Of a stretch of 64,000 nucleotides of DNA, positions 1 to 8,584 are shown piece by piece. The DNA is from Sinorhizobium meliloti (GTDB taxonomy: Bacteria; Pseudomonadota; Alphaproteobacteria; Rhizobiales; Rhizobiaceae). Position numbers and translations under genes: made by a program. Within the stretch, counting starts at the first letter, position 1, and each line of letters starts with the position of its first letter. The DNA lies in assembly GCF_035610345.1 (NCBI RefSeq), contig NZ_CP141214.1, positions 216,229 through 280,228 on the forward strand, given 5' to 3'. The notes beneath the pieces are model-generated. The model saw only the letters and a list, made by a program, of their open reading frames with translations, did no database searches and was not told the DNA's origin.

Positions 1-265
1 GGCCTCGCAGGTGAGAAGGCGAACAGTTCGTGCTCGCCGACCCGCGGGGCCAATGGGAGAGTCGAGGTTGCGAATGTTGGTGACGCCGTAATGCGGGCGC
101 GCCGATTGCACAAGCGCGTCGCGCCCGTCATGCTAAGCCGCAGGAGGTACAGTCAGTGCACTCCGGTAAGAGCGGTTCGTGGACCGTGGGGGTCCGGGAT
201 TCAATTCTTTTCGATACGGTCAAGGCATCCAATCAAGCGGAGAGGCGGCTCCTACATGGAACTCC
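1..265. other. Left flank, no confident gene
   Basis: No intact gene was found here. On the minus strand two overlapping frames give pieces (YGVTNIRNLDSP and PRVGEHELFAF) that loosely resemble the C-terminal end of a class III CoA transferase (PRxGEH-like motif). They lie in different frames, so any such gene would be broken or cut by the window edge. The stretch next to 266 is the 3' flank of the minus-strand hydrolase. Confidence 0.25.
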
Positions 266-976
266 TTATATCAGCTTAATCTCCCTCCGGCGAACCCAAC
301 GGAGAATAGTTGCAACAACTTCTTCGGGCTGTTCGAAGGGCAAGAGATGGGCTGCGTCTTCGATGACTTGCACCTCGGCATCCTTCAGAAGCTTGGCGAG
401 CGCTTCGTTCGAAGCGCGAGAGGCCAAGTGATCTTCGGAACCGGTGAGTAGCAGTACCGGAAAGCAGAGATCTGGCAAATACGCTGTCGCATCGGGCCGC
501 GCCATCAAAGCGCGGTGTTGGCGCTCATGAACCGCAGGCGGGCAGTCCTCAGCCATCTTCAAAATAGCAGCAATCAGATCCGGCTTGTGCTTGCTTGCGT
601 TGGAAATGACTTTCGGCACCCAGCCCAGCGCATAGGCGACCATATCGGCATTGGCCTCTGCGATGCGGGCTTCACGGTGCGCGGGCTCGTATTCACCGAC
701 ACCATCAGCATTCGTATTGGCTAGAACCATTGCGCGAATGCGGTCTGGTGCCTGGCGACCCATTTCCAGAGCCACGCGCCCACCCATCGAATGCGCCAGA
801 ACGATCAGCTCGCCATCCGTTTCGGCCAGCGATCGGGCTGCCATGTCTTCGATCGTGGTGTCACGGCTGATGTCGGCGACATGCACTGTGGCCTCCTCGA
901 GGCTCACGGCTTCGGCCACGGTGCTCCAAGTACGAGCATCGGACATGATCCCTGGAATGGTTACGAGTGTCGTCAT
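266..976 (-). CDS. Alpha/beta-fold hydrolase
   Basis: A 236-residue alpha/beta hydrolase of the esterase/thioesterase type. The start is MTTLVTIPGI. The nucleophile elbow AHSMGGR (Ser near residue 63) and the late histidine in DAAHLLPFEQ, preceded by the acidic GSEDHL segment, give a complete catalytic triad. No signal peptide is seen, so it is probably cytoplasmic. Its ATG overlaps the stop of the upstream FadJ-like gene in an ATGA arrangement, so the two are almost certainly translated from one mRNA. Family members hydrolyse esters, lactones or CoA thioesters. The neighbouring beta-oxidation enzyme makes a CoA-ester or enol-lactone substrate plausible, but the substrate is inference. Confidence 0.8.
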   Translation of the reverse strand: MTTLVTIPGIMSDARTWSTVAEAVSLEEATVHVADISRDTTIEDMAARSLAETDGELIVLAHSMGGRVALEMGRQAPDRIRAMVLANTNADGVGEYEPAHREARIAEANADMVAYALGWVPKVISNASKHKPDLIAAILKMAEDCPPAVHERQHRALMARPDATAYLPDLCFPVLLLTGSEDHLASRASNEALAKLLKDAEVQVIEDAAHLLPFEQPEEVVATILRWVRRREIKLI

Positions 977-3006
977 GGCTTGATTAACCAGTCCTTGAAG
1001 GGGCTGGCTGCCCCTATCGCTGCTGCAGGTACAGATCCTGGGGTTCGCTGGCTCTCGTGCGCGGCCAAGTACATGGGGCCGCCGCGGTGCCGCGGGAACC
1101 CGTAGCCCGTCAGCATCACCAGGTCGATATCAGAGGCGCTTTCGGCAATTCCCTCGACCAGCAGAGCATGTCCTTCCCGTTGCATGACGCTCAAAATGCG
1201 CTGCATGATCTGCACGGATGACATGGAAAGCGCGTTTACGCCGGCCCTTGCTCTCTCCTCCTCGATGATGCGGGTCACCTCGGGATCGACCTTCTGCCCG
1301 CCGTCGCCGTAGTCGTACCAGCCCTTCTTCGTCTTGCGTCCGAGACGGCCGGCTTCGCAGAGCCTGTCGGCAATGTGGCAATAGGGCAGCGAAGGGTCTC
1401 GAGTCGATGCTGTGCTTTTGCGCTGTGCCCAGGCGATATCCAGTCCGCTCAAGTCCTGCACCTCGAACACTCCCATGGCGAAACCAAAATCGCGCATTGC
1501 TGCGTCAATCTGCGCCGGCAACGCCCCTTCGAGCAGCATGAACTCGCAGTCGCGCCGATAGGCCGCCATGATGCGATTGCCGATGAAGCCATGGCAGACG
1601 CCGGAAACGACAGCGGTCTTCTTCAGCCGTTTGGCGAGAGCTGCACCTGTTGCGAGCGCCCGGTCTCCCGTGTGACGGCCGCGCACTATTTCCAGGAGCT
1701 TCATAACATGGGCAGGTGCGAAAAAATGAAGTCCAAGCACGCGTGTAGGGTCGACCGTCATCTCGGCGAGCCGATTCACGTCGAGATAGGACGTGTTGGT
1801 CGCAAGTACGGCGTCGGGTGGCATGATGGCGTCAAGACGTGAGAAGACGTCGCGCTTGACGTCGATATCTTCGAAGACCGCCTCGATAACAAGGCCACAG
1901 GAAACGAGCGGCATGTCGTCAGAGCTTGCCGCCAATCGGTTGCGTACCTGGTCAGCGGCCTCGCGAGAAACGGAGCCGCGTCCAACGCTCGCATCCAGCA
2001 TCTCGCCAACCCGGCGGTGGGCCGCCTCTGCAGCAGCTGCGTCGCGCTCCAGAAGCTGAACCTCGCAGCCACACAGAAGCAGCGCCGTCGCAATCCCGGC
2101 GCCCATGGTGCCCCCGCCGACGACACCGACACGCGCCAGATCGGCCGGCTCACTGGCAATCGACGCCAGGCTGCGCCCCGCGCTGCGTTCAGAGAAAAAG
2201 GCGTAGCGAAGCGCCGCGGCCTCATCGGAAGCGGCCAGGCGCAGGAAGCGCTCCCTTTCCCGTTTCAGAGCCTCGTGCGCTGGTAGATGCGCGCTGTCTC
2301 TGAGAGCCTCCAGCGCCTCCATCGGCGCTTTCGCACCGCGCGCCTTCGCCTTGATGGCCGTTGCCTTGCCCTGCCAGTCCATGTCTGTCGCGTTGCGGCA
2401 AGGGCGGCCGATGAGGGGAGGCAGTCCTGGCCGGGCCGCGAGGTCGTCGGCGAAGCCTATTGCCGCCGAAAGGAGATCTTCATCACACAGGCGGTCGACA
2501 AGGCCGAGGGCGAGGGCTGCCGTAGCCGCGACGGGCTTGCCGCCTGTCACCATCTCGACCGCGTCCGGTACCGGCACCAGGCGTGGCAGGCGCACGGTTC
2601 CGCCCGCGCCGGGTATGATGCCCAATGTCACCTCCGGCAAGCCAAGCCTTGCCTGGCCATCGGCGATCCGCGCCGTGCAGGCCAGCGACAGTTCCAGTCC
2701 GCCGCCCAACGCGGCGCCGTGAATGGCCGCGACCCAGGGCACGCGGGCGCCTTCGATCGCGTCCGCCACCTCCGGCAGGGCGGGGGCAAGCGGCGGTTTG
2801 CCGAGTTCGTTGATATCCGCGCCGGCCACGAATGTGCGTCCGGCACACCGGAGCACGGCTGCTCTGATATCCGTATTACGGTTGAGGTCGTGCACGAACG
2901 CGAGAAGCTCCGCGCGGACAGCCTGGCTGATGGCGTTCACAGGGGGGTTGTCGATCGTGACGATCGCGATCCCATCGCGGTATTCACAGCTAACCAGAGA
3001 CGCCAT
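973..3006 (-). CDS. Fused enoyl-CoA hydratase / 3-hydroxyacyl-CoA dehydrogenase (FadJ/FadB-like)
   Basis: A bifunctional beta-oxidation enzyme of 677 residues. The N-terminal crotonase half carries AGADINELGKP and the oxyanion segment HGAALGGGLEL. The C-terminal half has the NAD-binding motif GVVGGGTMGAGIA and the 3-hydroxyacyl-CoA dehydrogenase regions GLHFFAPAHVMKLLEIV and GFIGNRI. I start at the internal Met of MASLVSCEYR because GGGAGGA lies 5 bases upstream; a start 11 codons earlier is also open. It hydrates enoyl-CoA and oxidises the 3-hydroxyacyl-CoA to 3-oxoacyl-CoA. It is cotranscribed with the following hydrolase and lies divergently from the hydrolase at 3215. The thiolase needed for the next step is encoded at 14273. 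The length fits the short FadJ-like forms of proteobacteria. Confidence 0.9.
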   Translation of the reverse strand: MASLVSCEYRDGIAIVTIDNPPVNAISQAVRAELLAFVHDLNRNTDIRAAVLRCAGRTFVAGADINELGKPPLAPALPEVADAIEGARVPWVAAIHGAALGGGLELSLACTARIADGQARLGLPEVTLGIIPGAGGTVRLPRLVPVPDAVEMVTGGKPVAATAALALGLVDRLCDEDLLSAAIGFADDLAARPGLPPLIGRPCRNATDMDWQGKATAIKAKARGAKAPMEALEALRDSAHLPAHEALKRERERFLRLAASDEAAALRYAFFSERSAGRSLASIASEPADLARVGVVGGGTMGAGIATALLLCGCEVQLLERDAAAAEAAHRRVGEMLDASVGRGSVSREAADQVRNRLAASSDDMPLVSCGLVIEAVFEDIDVKRDVFSRLDAIMPPDAVLATNTSYLDVNRLAEMTVDPTRVLGLHFFAPAHVMKLLEIVRGRHTGDRALATGAALAKRLKKTAVVSGVCHGFIGNRIMAAYRRDCEFMLLEGALPAQIDAAMRDFGFAMGVFEVQDLSGLDIAWAQRKSTASTRDPSLPYCHIADRLCEAGRLGRKTKKGWYDYGDGGQKVDPEVTRIIEEERARAGVNALSMSSVQIMQRILSVMQREGHALLVEGIAESASDIDLVMLTGYGFPRHRGGPMYLAAHESQRTPGSVPAAAIGAASPFKDWLIKP

Positions 3007-3214
3007 GTCGTCCTCCCGTGCAGTTGCCGGTGTGGTCATTTCGAGCCAGCGAGTGGTTCAATAGTACTCAAACGCCGCACCTGTGCTTTCTATAGCGGCG
3101 AACGGCCTTGCGGTAACATAACCAATGGTTTGGGCACCCCTTGCCGATAAGTACGTTCAAAATCGGCACCGCGTTCTGATAGATACCGCGTGGAGTGAGG
3201 AACGCAGGAAGCCC
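3007..3214. promoter_or_regulatory. Divergent intergenic promoter region
   Basis: About 200 bases separate the divergent FadJ-like gene and the hydrolase at 3215, so promoters for both arms should lie here. I see no strong sigma-70 boxes or clear operator. An upstream in-frame ATG at 3125 could lengthen the hydrolase, but the GAGGAACGCAGGAAG segment just before 3215 favours the later start. Confidence 0.4.
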
Positions 3215-3988
3215 ATGAAGCTACACATTGAAGCGGATCCCGATCAGGGACGACCGCCGTTGCTATTGGTTCACGGCATGCTGTCGAGCCGAAATCACTG
3301 GCTGCCGAACCGGAGCCTGTCTGAGCGTTTCCGCGTCATCCGTGTGGACCTGCCGGCGCACGGCCTTTCCTCAGCGCCAAGGGACGGGGCCGCCGCCACG
3401 CCCGAGGGCCTGGTGGACACCATCGAAGCTGTCCGCAGGCAGTTGCAACTCAGCAAATGGTATATTTGCGGGCAGAGCTTCGGAGCGGCTGTGACGCTGC
3501 GTTACGCGCTGACGTTTCCCGATCGGGTTCTTGCTCAGGTCTTTACCAATGCCAATGGCGCCCTGCGGGAGGCCTGGGAGCCATCGCACCAGCGCCGCAA
3601 CCAAATGCAGATAAGCGACATTCGGCGCGAAGGTCACGCCGCAATACGTCGCCTGCCCTATCACCCTCGCCACGCCAGGCGATTTCCACCGGAGATTCGG
3701 GAACTCCTGAGCCGGGATGCCGACGCGACGGATATCGATGGCATCGCCTTGCTTCTGGCGGAGGCGACCCCGCGATTGCCGGTTCGCGAGAGGCTGGGCG
3801 AACTGCGTGTGCCGACCCTGCTGGTCAACGGCCTCTGGGAGAAGCAATTCCAACCGACGCGGAGATGGATTTCCGCAGCGCATCCGCATATCGAGATTCG
3901 GGACCTGAAAGGTGGGCACTCCATCAACATCGAATGTCCGGAGGGATTTGATGCTGCGGTGATGCAGTTCATTTCGGCGCAGCGATGA
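3215..3988 (+). CDS. Alpha/beta-fold hydrolase
   Basis: A 257-residue alpha/beta hydrolase starting MKLHIEADPD. Visible family features are the oxyanion region LLVHGMLSSRNHW, the nucleophile elbow CGQSFGAA, and the C-terminal LVNGLWEKQF and GGHSINIECPEGF segments supplying the acid and histidine. It resembles esterases of the 3-oxoadipate enol-lactonase/proline-iminopeptidase group, but the substrate cannot be read from sequence. It is the first gene of the plus-strand run leading into the AbrB-type protein and the Tct transporter, so a role in processing the imported acid is plausible. Confidence 0.75.
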   Translation: MKLHIEADPDQGRPPLLLVHGMLSSRNHWLPNRSLSERFRVIRVDLPAHGLSSAPRDGAAATPEGLVDTIEAVRRQLQLSKWYICGQSFGAAVTLRYALTFPDRVLAQVFTNANGALREAWEPSHQRRNQMQISDIRREGHAAIRRLPYHPRHARRFPPEIRELLSRDADATDIDGIALLLAEATPRLPVRERLGELRVPTLLVNGLWEKQFQPTRRWISAAHPHIEIRDLKGGHSINIECPEGFDAAVMQFISAQR

Positions 3989-4075
3989 AAACAGGTATCG
4001 CCCTTCCACGACATGATTGTTCCCCCCGGCCGATTGGCTGCCCGCGGGGGCAGTTGCGTACGGATCCTGTTTGAG

Positions 4076-5149
4076 ATGAGCAACAGCAGCCGCATTGGCC
4101 GTCTCGCGCTCATCTATTCGATCGGATCGCTCGGTGGGGCGCTCGCGCTCTGCGTTGGATCGCCGCTTCCCTGGATGATTGGCCCTCTTCTGGTTACTGC
4201 CGCGCTTTATCTCTCGGGCCTCGCGGAGATCGTCATTCCGGTGAAAACCCGGCCTGCCGGCCAGATCGTCATTGCATCCCAGGTGGGTGTCTATTTCTCC
4301 CCAGCCGCATTCGCGATGATGCTATCGCTGGCGCCCCTTCTGGTCGGGGTGGCCCTGGCAACGGCGGTCTGCGCGTTCACTGTTGCACTGCTGCTGGCGC
4401 GCGCGGCGCGGCTCAGCCTCACCGCCGCCTTCATCGCGTCGCTTCCGACCAGCCCCGTCGAGGCGGCGATCATGGCAGAGCGGTGCCGGTGCAATCCGGG
4501 TCCGATCATTCTTTCGCAGACCGTCCGCATAGCCGCAGTGGTCGTGCTGGTCCCGATCGTCATCTATGCTGTAGACGGCTGGCCCGCCTCTGCGGCCGTG
4601 CACATGCCCGCCCCGTTCGATCCGCAGGGAACCGCGGTCTTACTGGTCATCGGGGTAGCGGGCGCGTTTGCGTGCCGGCTGCTGCGCATTCCGAACCCTT
4701 ATTTTCTCGGACCGCTCGCCGCCTCGTCGGCCCTTTCCGCTATCGGCTTTGGCCCGTACTTCTATCCCGGCGTCATTCTGTCCGGTGCGCAGGTCGTGCT
4801 TGGGGTCTGGCTGGGATCTACATTCCGCAGATCGCTGTTCCAGTCAGCCGCACGGTTGGTCACGACGTCCATCCTGGCGACATTTGCCCTTCTGGCGATG
4901 ACCTCCGTCTTCGCCGTGGCGATCGCCGTCACATTGGGCCTGGACTGGGAGCTGATGGTTCTCGGTGCCGCACCCGGCGGCGTCACCGAAATGGCGCTGA
5001 CGGCCAAATTCCTGGGGCAGGACGTGGCGCTCATCACGGCGTTCCACCTGATCCGCATCTTCATCTTCATGCCGAACATTCCGTGGGTCATCGACCTGAT
5101 CCACCGTTACGAGAAGCGGCGTCCGCCTGCGAATGACCAGCGTGATTAG
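4076..5149 (+). CDS. AbrB family membrane protein
   Basis: A polytopic membrane protein of about 357 residues beginning MSNSSRIGRLALIY, with two similar halves of hydrophobic segments, typical of the AbrB (ammonia monooxygenase-like) duplicated-domain family. Recurrent features are GSPLPWMIGPLL in the first half and RIPNPYFLGPLAASS in the second, then GAAPGGVTEMAL near the C terminus. The family is thought to be a transporter or a membrane regulator and often sits beside Tct transporters, as here. The exact function is unknown. An earlier ATG at 4013 is in frame but encodes a non-conserved leader. Confidence 0.75.
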   Translation: MSNSSRIGRLALIYSIGSLGGALALCVGSPLPWMIGPLLVTAALYLSGLAEIVIPVKTRPAGQIVIASQVGVYFSPAAFAMMLSLAPLLVGVALATAVCAFTVALLLARAARLSLTAAFIASLPTSPVEAAIMAERCRCNPGPIILSQTVRIAAVVVLVPIVIYAVDGWPASAAVHMPAPFDPQGTAVLLVIGVAGAFACRLLRIPNPYFLGPLAASSALSAIGFGPYFYPGVILSGAQVVLGVWLGSTFRRSLFQSAARLVTTSILATFALLAMTSVFAVAIAVTLGLDWELMVLGAAPGGVTEMALTAKFLGQDVALITAFHLIRIFIFMPNIPWVIDLIHRYEKRRPPANDQRD

Positions 5150-5303
5150 CGCCGGATTGGTCGTGCACCACGGGTCTTGACCCAAGAAATCGAGCATTCT
5201 GGCCAAATCAATGATCAGTTTCACTCTCTGTCGTGATTGCCCATAAGTGAAGGAGGGGCGCGGCGTGGAGAGATTGCTCTCGCACCGCAGCAAGGAGGAG
5301 ATC

Positions 5304-5804
5304 ATGGAAAAACAACCTTTCGACGAGGGTAAACAGCGCGTTGCCGATTGCATCCGCCTGCCGTTGCCTCTGCTCGAGGTGGCAGCCGGGCTGATGCTTC
5401 TCGCAACGTTGATCTGGTACGTCATCGACGCGCATTCGCTGCCCGAGCCGTTCAACGCGACGGATATCGGAGCGGGAGGATTTCCGCTGCTGATTGCCAC
5501 CGGCACCATTCTTGCCACGGTGCTCATGATCGGCTTCGGTCTTGCGGGCATGATGGGCGGGATGGAAAGGCCCGTGACCCGCTGGCGTCGCCCCTTCTAC
5601 GTACTGGCCACCAGTCTCATCTTCATCGCGCAGGCCGCCTGGTTCGAGACGCTCGGCGTCTACTTCTGCGTGGCGCTTTTCTCCACCGCAGTCATGCTCG
5701 CCGCCGGAGAGCGCCGCCCTTTGCATGTCCTCGGTGTCCCTTTGGTTTTGGTCGCCTTCATCTACGTGGTGTTCGCGATAGCACTGAACGTCGTCTTTCC
5801 GTGA
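5304..5804 (+). CDS. tctB: Tripartite tricarboxylate transporter, small membrane subunit TctB
   Basis: A 166-residue protein with four predicted membrane segments, matching the TctB/DUF1468 small subunit. The start at MEKQPFDEG is set by AAGGAGGAG just upstream. It precedes tctA by 9 bases, and the order tctB-tctA-tctC is one of the usual arrangements of TTT systems. It is expected to act in the inner membrane with TctA as the permease. Confidence 0.85.
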   Translation: MEKQPFDEGKQRVADCIRLPLPLLEVAAGLMLLATLIWYVIDAHSLPEPFNATDIGAGGFPLLIATGTILATVLMIGFGLAGMMGGMERPVTRWRRPFYVLATSLIFIAQAAWFETLGVYFCVALFSTAVMLAAGERRPLHVLGVPLVLVAFIYVVFAIALNVVFP

Positions 5805-5813
5805 GGACCCGAA

Positions 5814-7325
5814 ATGATTGAACATCTGCTACTAGGCTTCTCGGCATTCGGTGATCCCATGGTATGGATCAGTCTCGTCTTTGGCGCCCTTGCCGGCTAT
5901 CTCATCGGGGCGATTCCCGGTCTCGGCCCGAGCCTTGGTGTGGCGCTGCTCATCCCCTTCACCTACGGGTTGGACCCGGTCGTTTCGATCGTGGGACTGG
6001 TCGCGCTTTACGCCGCCGCCGAATATGGCGGCGCGATCACCGCCATCCTGATCAACTCCCCCGGAACGTCGGCGGCCGTCGCCACCGCCTGGGACGGCTA
6101 TCCGCTGACGCAGCAGGGACGGGCAGGTGAAGCCCTGATGGTGTCAATCGTCGCTTCGGGCATTGGCATCTTCGTCAGCGCGCTGTTCCTGTTGTTCACG
6201 GCCGTTCCCCTGTCGGAGCTCGCACTCAGCTTCGGGCCCGGTGAGTATTTCGCGCTGGCGTTCGTCGGTCTCAGTCTGGTCGTCGGCCTCGCAGAGGGCC
6301 TGGTCGTGAAGGGCGCCGTCGCCATGGGCATCGGCCTCGCTCTGGCGACTGTTGGCCTTGACACGCAGACAGGCGTGCCGCGCTTCGCGGTCTCGACGGA
6401 GCTGTTCGAAGGTCTTCCGCTTGTGCCCGTGCTGCTCGGCCTCTATGCGCTGTCCGAAGTGCTGTTCATGGTGGAGGAAGGCGCCGCCGCCAAGGTCAAG
6501 AGCCCGCCTGTCGGCGGGTTCATGTCATGGAACTGGAAAGGGTTCTGGCCGCTCAACGGCGTCATCATGAGAAGCTCGGTGCTCGGCTACGTCATCGGCA
6601 TCATCCCGGGTGCGGGCGCCTCGATAGCATCCTTCATCGCCTATGCGATGGCCAAGAGGACATCCAAGAATCCGGAGCTCTTCGGCAAGGGTTCGGTAGA
6701 GGGTGTCGCGGCTTCGGAGGCGGCAAACAACGCTGCCGTATCCGGCGCCATGGCGCCACTTCTTGCACTCGGCATTCCGGGATCGCCAACGACAGCGGTC
6801 ATGATCGGCGCGTTGATGATCCAGGGCATTCAACCCGGCCCATTGCTGTTCAGCCGCAACCCGGAAATTCCCTATACCATTTTCGCGTCCCTCTGGATCG
6901 GCGTCCCCATCATGGTGTTCATCGGCCTCGCCGGTGCACGCGGCTGGGCACAGGTGGCCAACATTCCACGACCGGCGATTGCCGCCATTGTCTCGGCGAT
7001 CTGCCTTGTGGGCGCCTATTCGTCCGAGGGCACGATATTCCCCGTATACGTGATGACGGCCTTCGGCATCCTCGGCTACCTCCTGCGCAAGGTGCAGATT
7101 CCGCTCGCGCCGGTCATCCTCGCGCTCGTGCTGGGTGAAATGATGGAGACTAACTTCAGGAGGGCGCTGATCACATCGCAGGGAAGCCTGGACATCTTCT
7201 ACACCTCACCCGTCACCGTTGTTCTGTCGCTGACGGCGATACTCGCCTTCGTGCTGCCCGCAATCGGCTTTGTCCGGCGCCGGCGGCGGCCCGAGGCAGC
7301 CGCCGGCGAGGTGGCTTCCAGGTGA
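5814..7325 (+). CDS. tctA: Tripartite tricarboxylate transporter, large permease TctA
   Basis: A 503-residue polytopic permease. The conserved TctA signatures are GAIPGLGPSLGVALLIPFTY near residues 33-52 and the second copy GIIPGAGASIASFIAY near residue 260, with LGIPGSPTTAVMIGAL further on. Together with TctB and the periplasmic TctC it imports carboxylates using the cation gradient. The family substrates include citrate, tartrate, tricarballylate, terephthalate and others; this sequence does not tell which. Confidence 0.93.
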   Translation: MIEHLLLGFSAFGDPMVWISLVFGALAGYLIGAIPGLGPSLGVALLIPFTYGLDPVVSIVGLVALYAAAEYGGAITAILINSPGTSAAVATAWDGYPLTQQGRAGEALMVSIVASGIGIFVSALFLLFTAVPLSELALSFGPGEYFALAFVGLSLVVGLAEGLVVKGAVAMGIGLALATVGLDTQTGVPRFAVSTELFEGLPLVPVLLGLYALSEVLFMVEEGAAAKVKSPPVGGFMSWNWKGFWPLNGVIMRSSVLGYVIGIIPGAGASIASFIAYAMAKRTSKNPELFGKGSVEGVAASEAANNAAVSGAMAPLLALGIPGSPTTAVMIGALMIQGIQPGPLLFSRNPEIPYTIFASLWIGVPIMVFIGLAGARGWAQVANIPRPAIAAIVSAICLVGAYSSEGTIFPVYVMTAFGILGYLLRKVQIPLAPVILALVLGEMMETNFRRALITSQGSLDIFYTSPVTVVLSLTAILAFVLPAIGFVRRRRRPEAAAGEVASR

Positions 7326-7333
7326 AAACCGAT

Positions 7334-7364
7334 GTGGAGAGCCGAGCATCGGCCGGCTCTCCAC
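7334..7364 (+). repeat. Hairpin between tctA and tctC
   Basis: A perfect 11-bp inverted repeat, GTGGAGAGCCG and CGGCTCTCCAC, with a 9-base loop. It lies 8 bases after the tctA stop and about 137 bases before tctC. There is no T-run after it. It is best read as an mRNA-stabilising or processing hairpin that could let tctC be expressed more than tctBA, or as a weak terminator. Confidence 0.6.
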
Positions 7365-7500
7365 CGGCAGGTACCAGACCAACGTTTACGTCTATCTGAC
7401 CTGATCAAATCTCAGTTCAATCCGCTCGCGCAATGAGCACAATACAGACCGACCGGAGAGGAGCCGGGGGCCTTCATCTTCAATCTTTGGGAGGAATTTC

Positions 7501-8499
7501 ATGTCACTCAATCTGCTCAAAACGGTCCGGGCAAAAAGTGCCGCCGTGTGTATGACGATCACAGCCGCGCTTGTCGCCGCCCCCGCAGCCGCAGAGACAG
7601 CCTGGAAACCGTCCGGTCCGGTCAACGTCCTGATGCACACCAAGCCCGGCGGAACCGCGGATATCTTCATCCGCACGCTCGCGCAGTCGCTTGAGCCTCT
7701 GATTGGCCAAACCATCGTGGTGGTGAATGCACCTGGTGCCGGGGGAGCGACGCAAATGGCGCGTGTTGCCCATGCTAAACCCGATGGCTTGACGCTCGGG
7801 ATCAACACGATGAGCCACTTTACGAGCATGCTGACAAATCTGAAGGGGACGTTTTCCGTGGACGATTTCTCCTGGGTCGCATCGACCCAGGAAGATCCGA
7901 TCATTTACTTCGCACGCGCGGACTCGGACATCAAGACGATTGGCGATCTGGTCGCCAAGGCCAAGGCGAACTCCGGTAAGATTAACATCGGCGGTTTCGG
8001 CCCCGTCGGATCGATGCAGCACCTGGGCACGTCGATGCTCGAAAAGGCAGCAGGCATCAAGCTCAACTGGGTCGGCTTCGACTCCACGCCCGACATTATG
8101 ACGGCGTTGCTTGGGGGCCATGTCGATGTCGGCGTTTCCAACCTCGGCCCGACTGCGCCGTTCTTCGAATCCAAACGCATCATAGGTCTGGGCGTGCTGG
8201 GGGAGACGCGGCTTGAGGGTCTTCCGGACCTGCCGACCTTCGGCGAACAGGGCTTCGAGGTCGATACCAGCTGGGTGCAGGTTCGCGGCCTCTTTGGGCC
8301 GAAGGACATGCCGCTGGAACTGCAGCAACAGATCGCCGATGCCTTCCATGAAGCAATGAAGGCAAAGAGCTATCAGGACTATGCCCGCAACACCGGCGTG
8401 GTCGACTCATGGATGGGCCCGAAAGAATACAATGCATTCGTTCGCAAGGTCAGCGACATGGCCGTGAAGCAACTCCAGGCGGCCGGCCTCCTGCAGTAA
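7501..8499 (+). CDS. tctC: Tripartite tricarboxylate transporter substrate-binding protein (Bug/TctC)
   Basis: A 332-residue periplasmic solute-binding protein. A Sec signal peptide is clear (hydrophobic run ending APAAAETAW, cleavage near residue 31). The mature part starts with the Bug-family pattern VNVLMHTKPGGTADIFIR and contains VVNAPGAGGATQMARVAHAKPDG, the carboxylate-ligand loop region. The RBS GGGAGG precedes the ATG. It captures an anionic, usually carboxylate, ligand and passes it to TctAB. It is separated from tctA by a hairpin-bearing spacer, so separate control is likely. Confidence 0.92.
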   Translation: MSLNLLKTVRAKSAAVCMTITAALVAAPAAAETAWKPSGPVNVLMHTKPGGTADIFIRTLAQSLEPLIGQTIVVVNAPGAGGATQMARVAHAKPDGLTLGINTMSHFTSMLTNLKGTFSVDDFSWVASTQEDPIIYFARADSDIKTIGDLVAKAKANSGKINIGGFGPVGSMQHLGTSMLEKAAGIKLNWVGFDSTPDIMTALLGGHVDVGVSNLGPTAPFFESKRIIGLGVLGETRLEGLPDLPTFGEQGFEVDTSWVQVRGLFGPKDMPLELQQQIADAFHEAMKAKSYQDYARNTGVVDSWMGPKEYNAFVRKVSDMAVKQLQAAGLLQ

Positions 8500-8584
8500 C
8501 AGACAGGCCGTATGCTCGCAAAATGCCCGGTGGCCTTGTTAGGCGGCCGGGAGGGACGATACGAAAATGCCAATAGGAGGGCCC

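Noticed and set aside
1..140. Possible C-terminal end of a CaiB-type CoA transferase on the minus strand
   Set aside because: The matching pieces are in two frames and too short; noted only as a flank.
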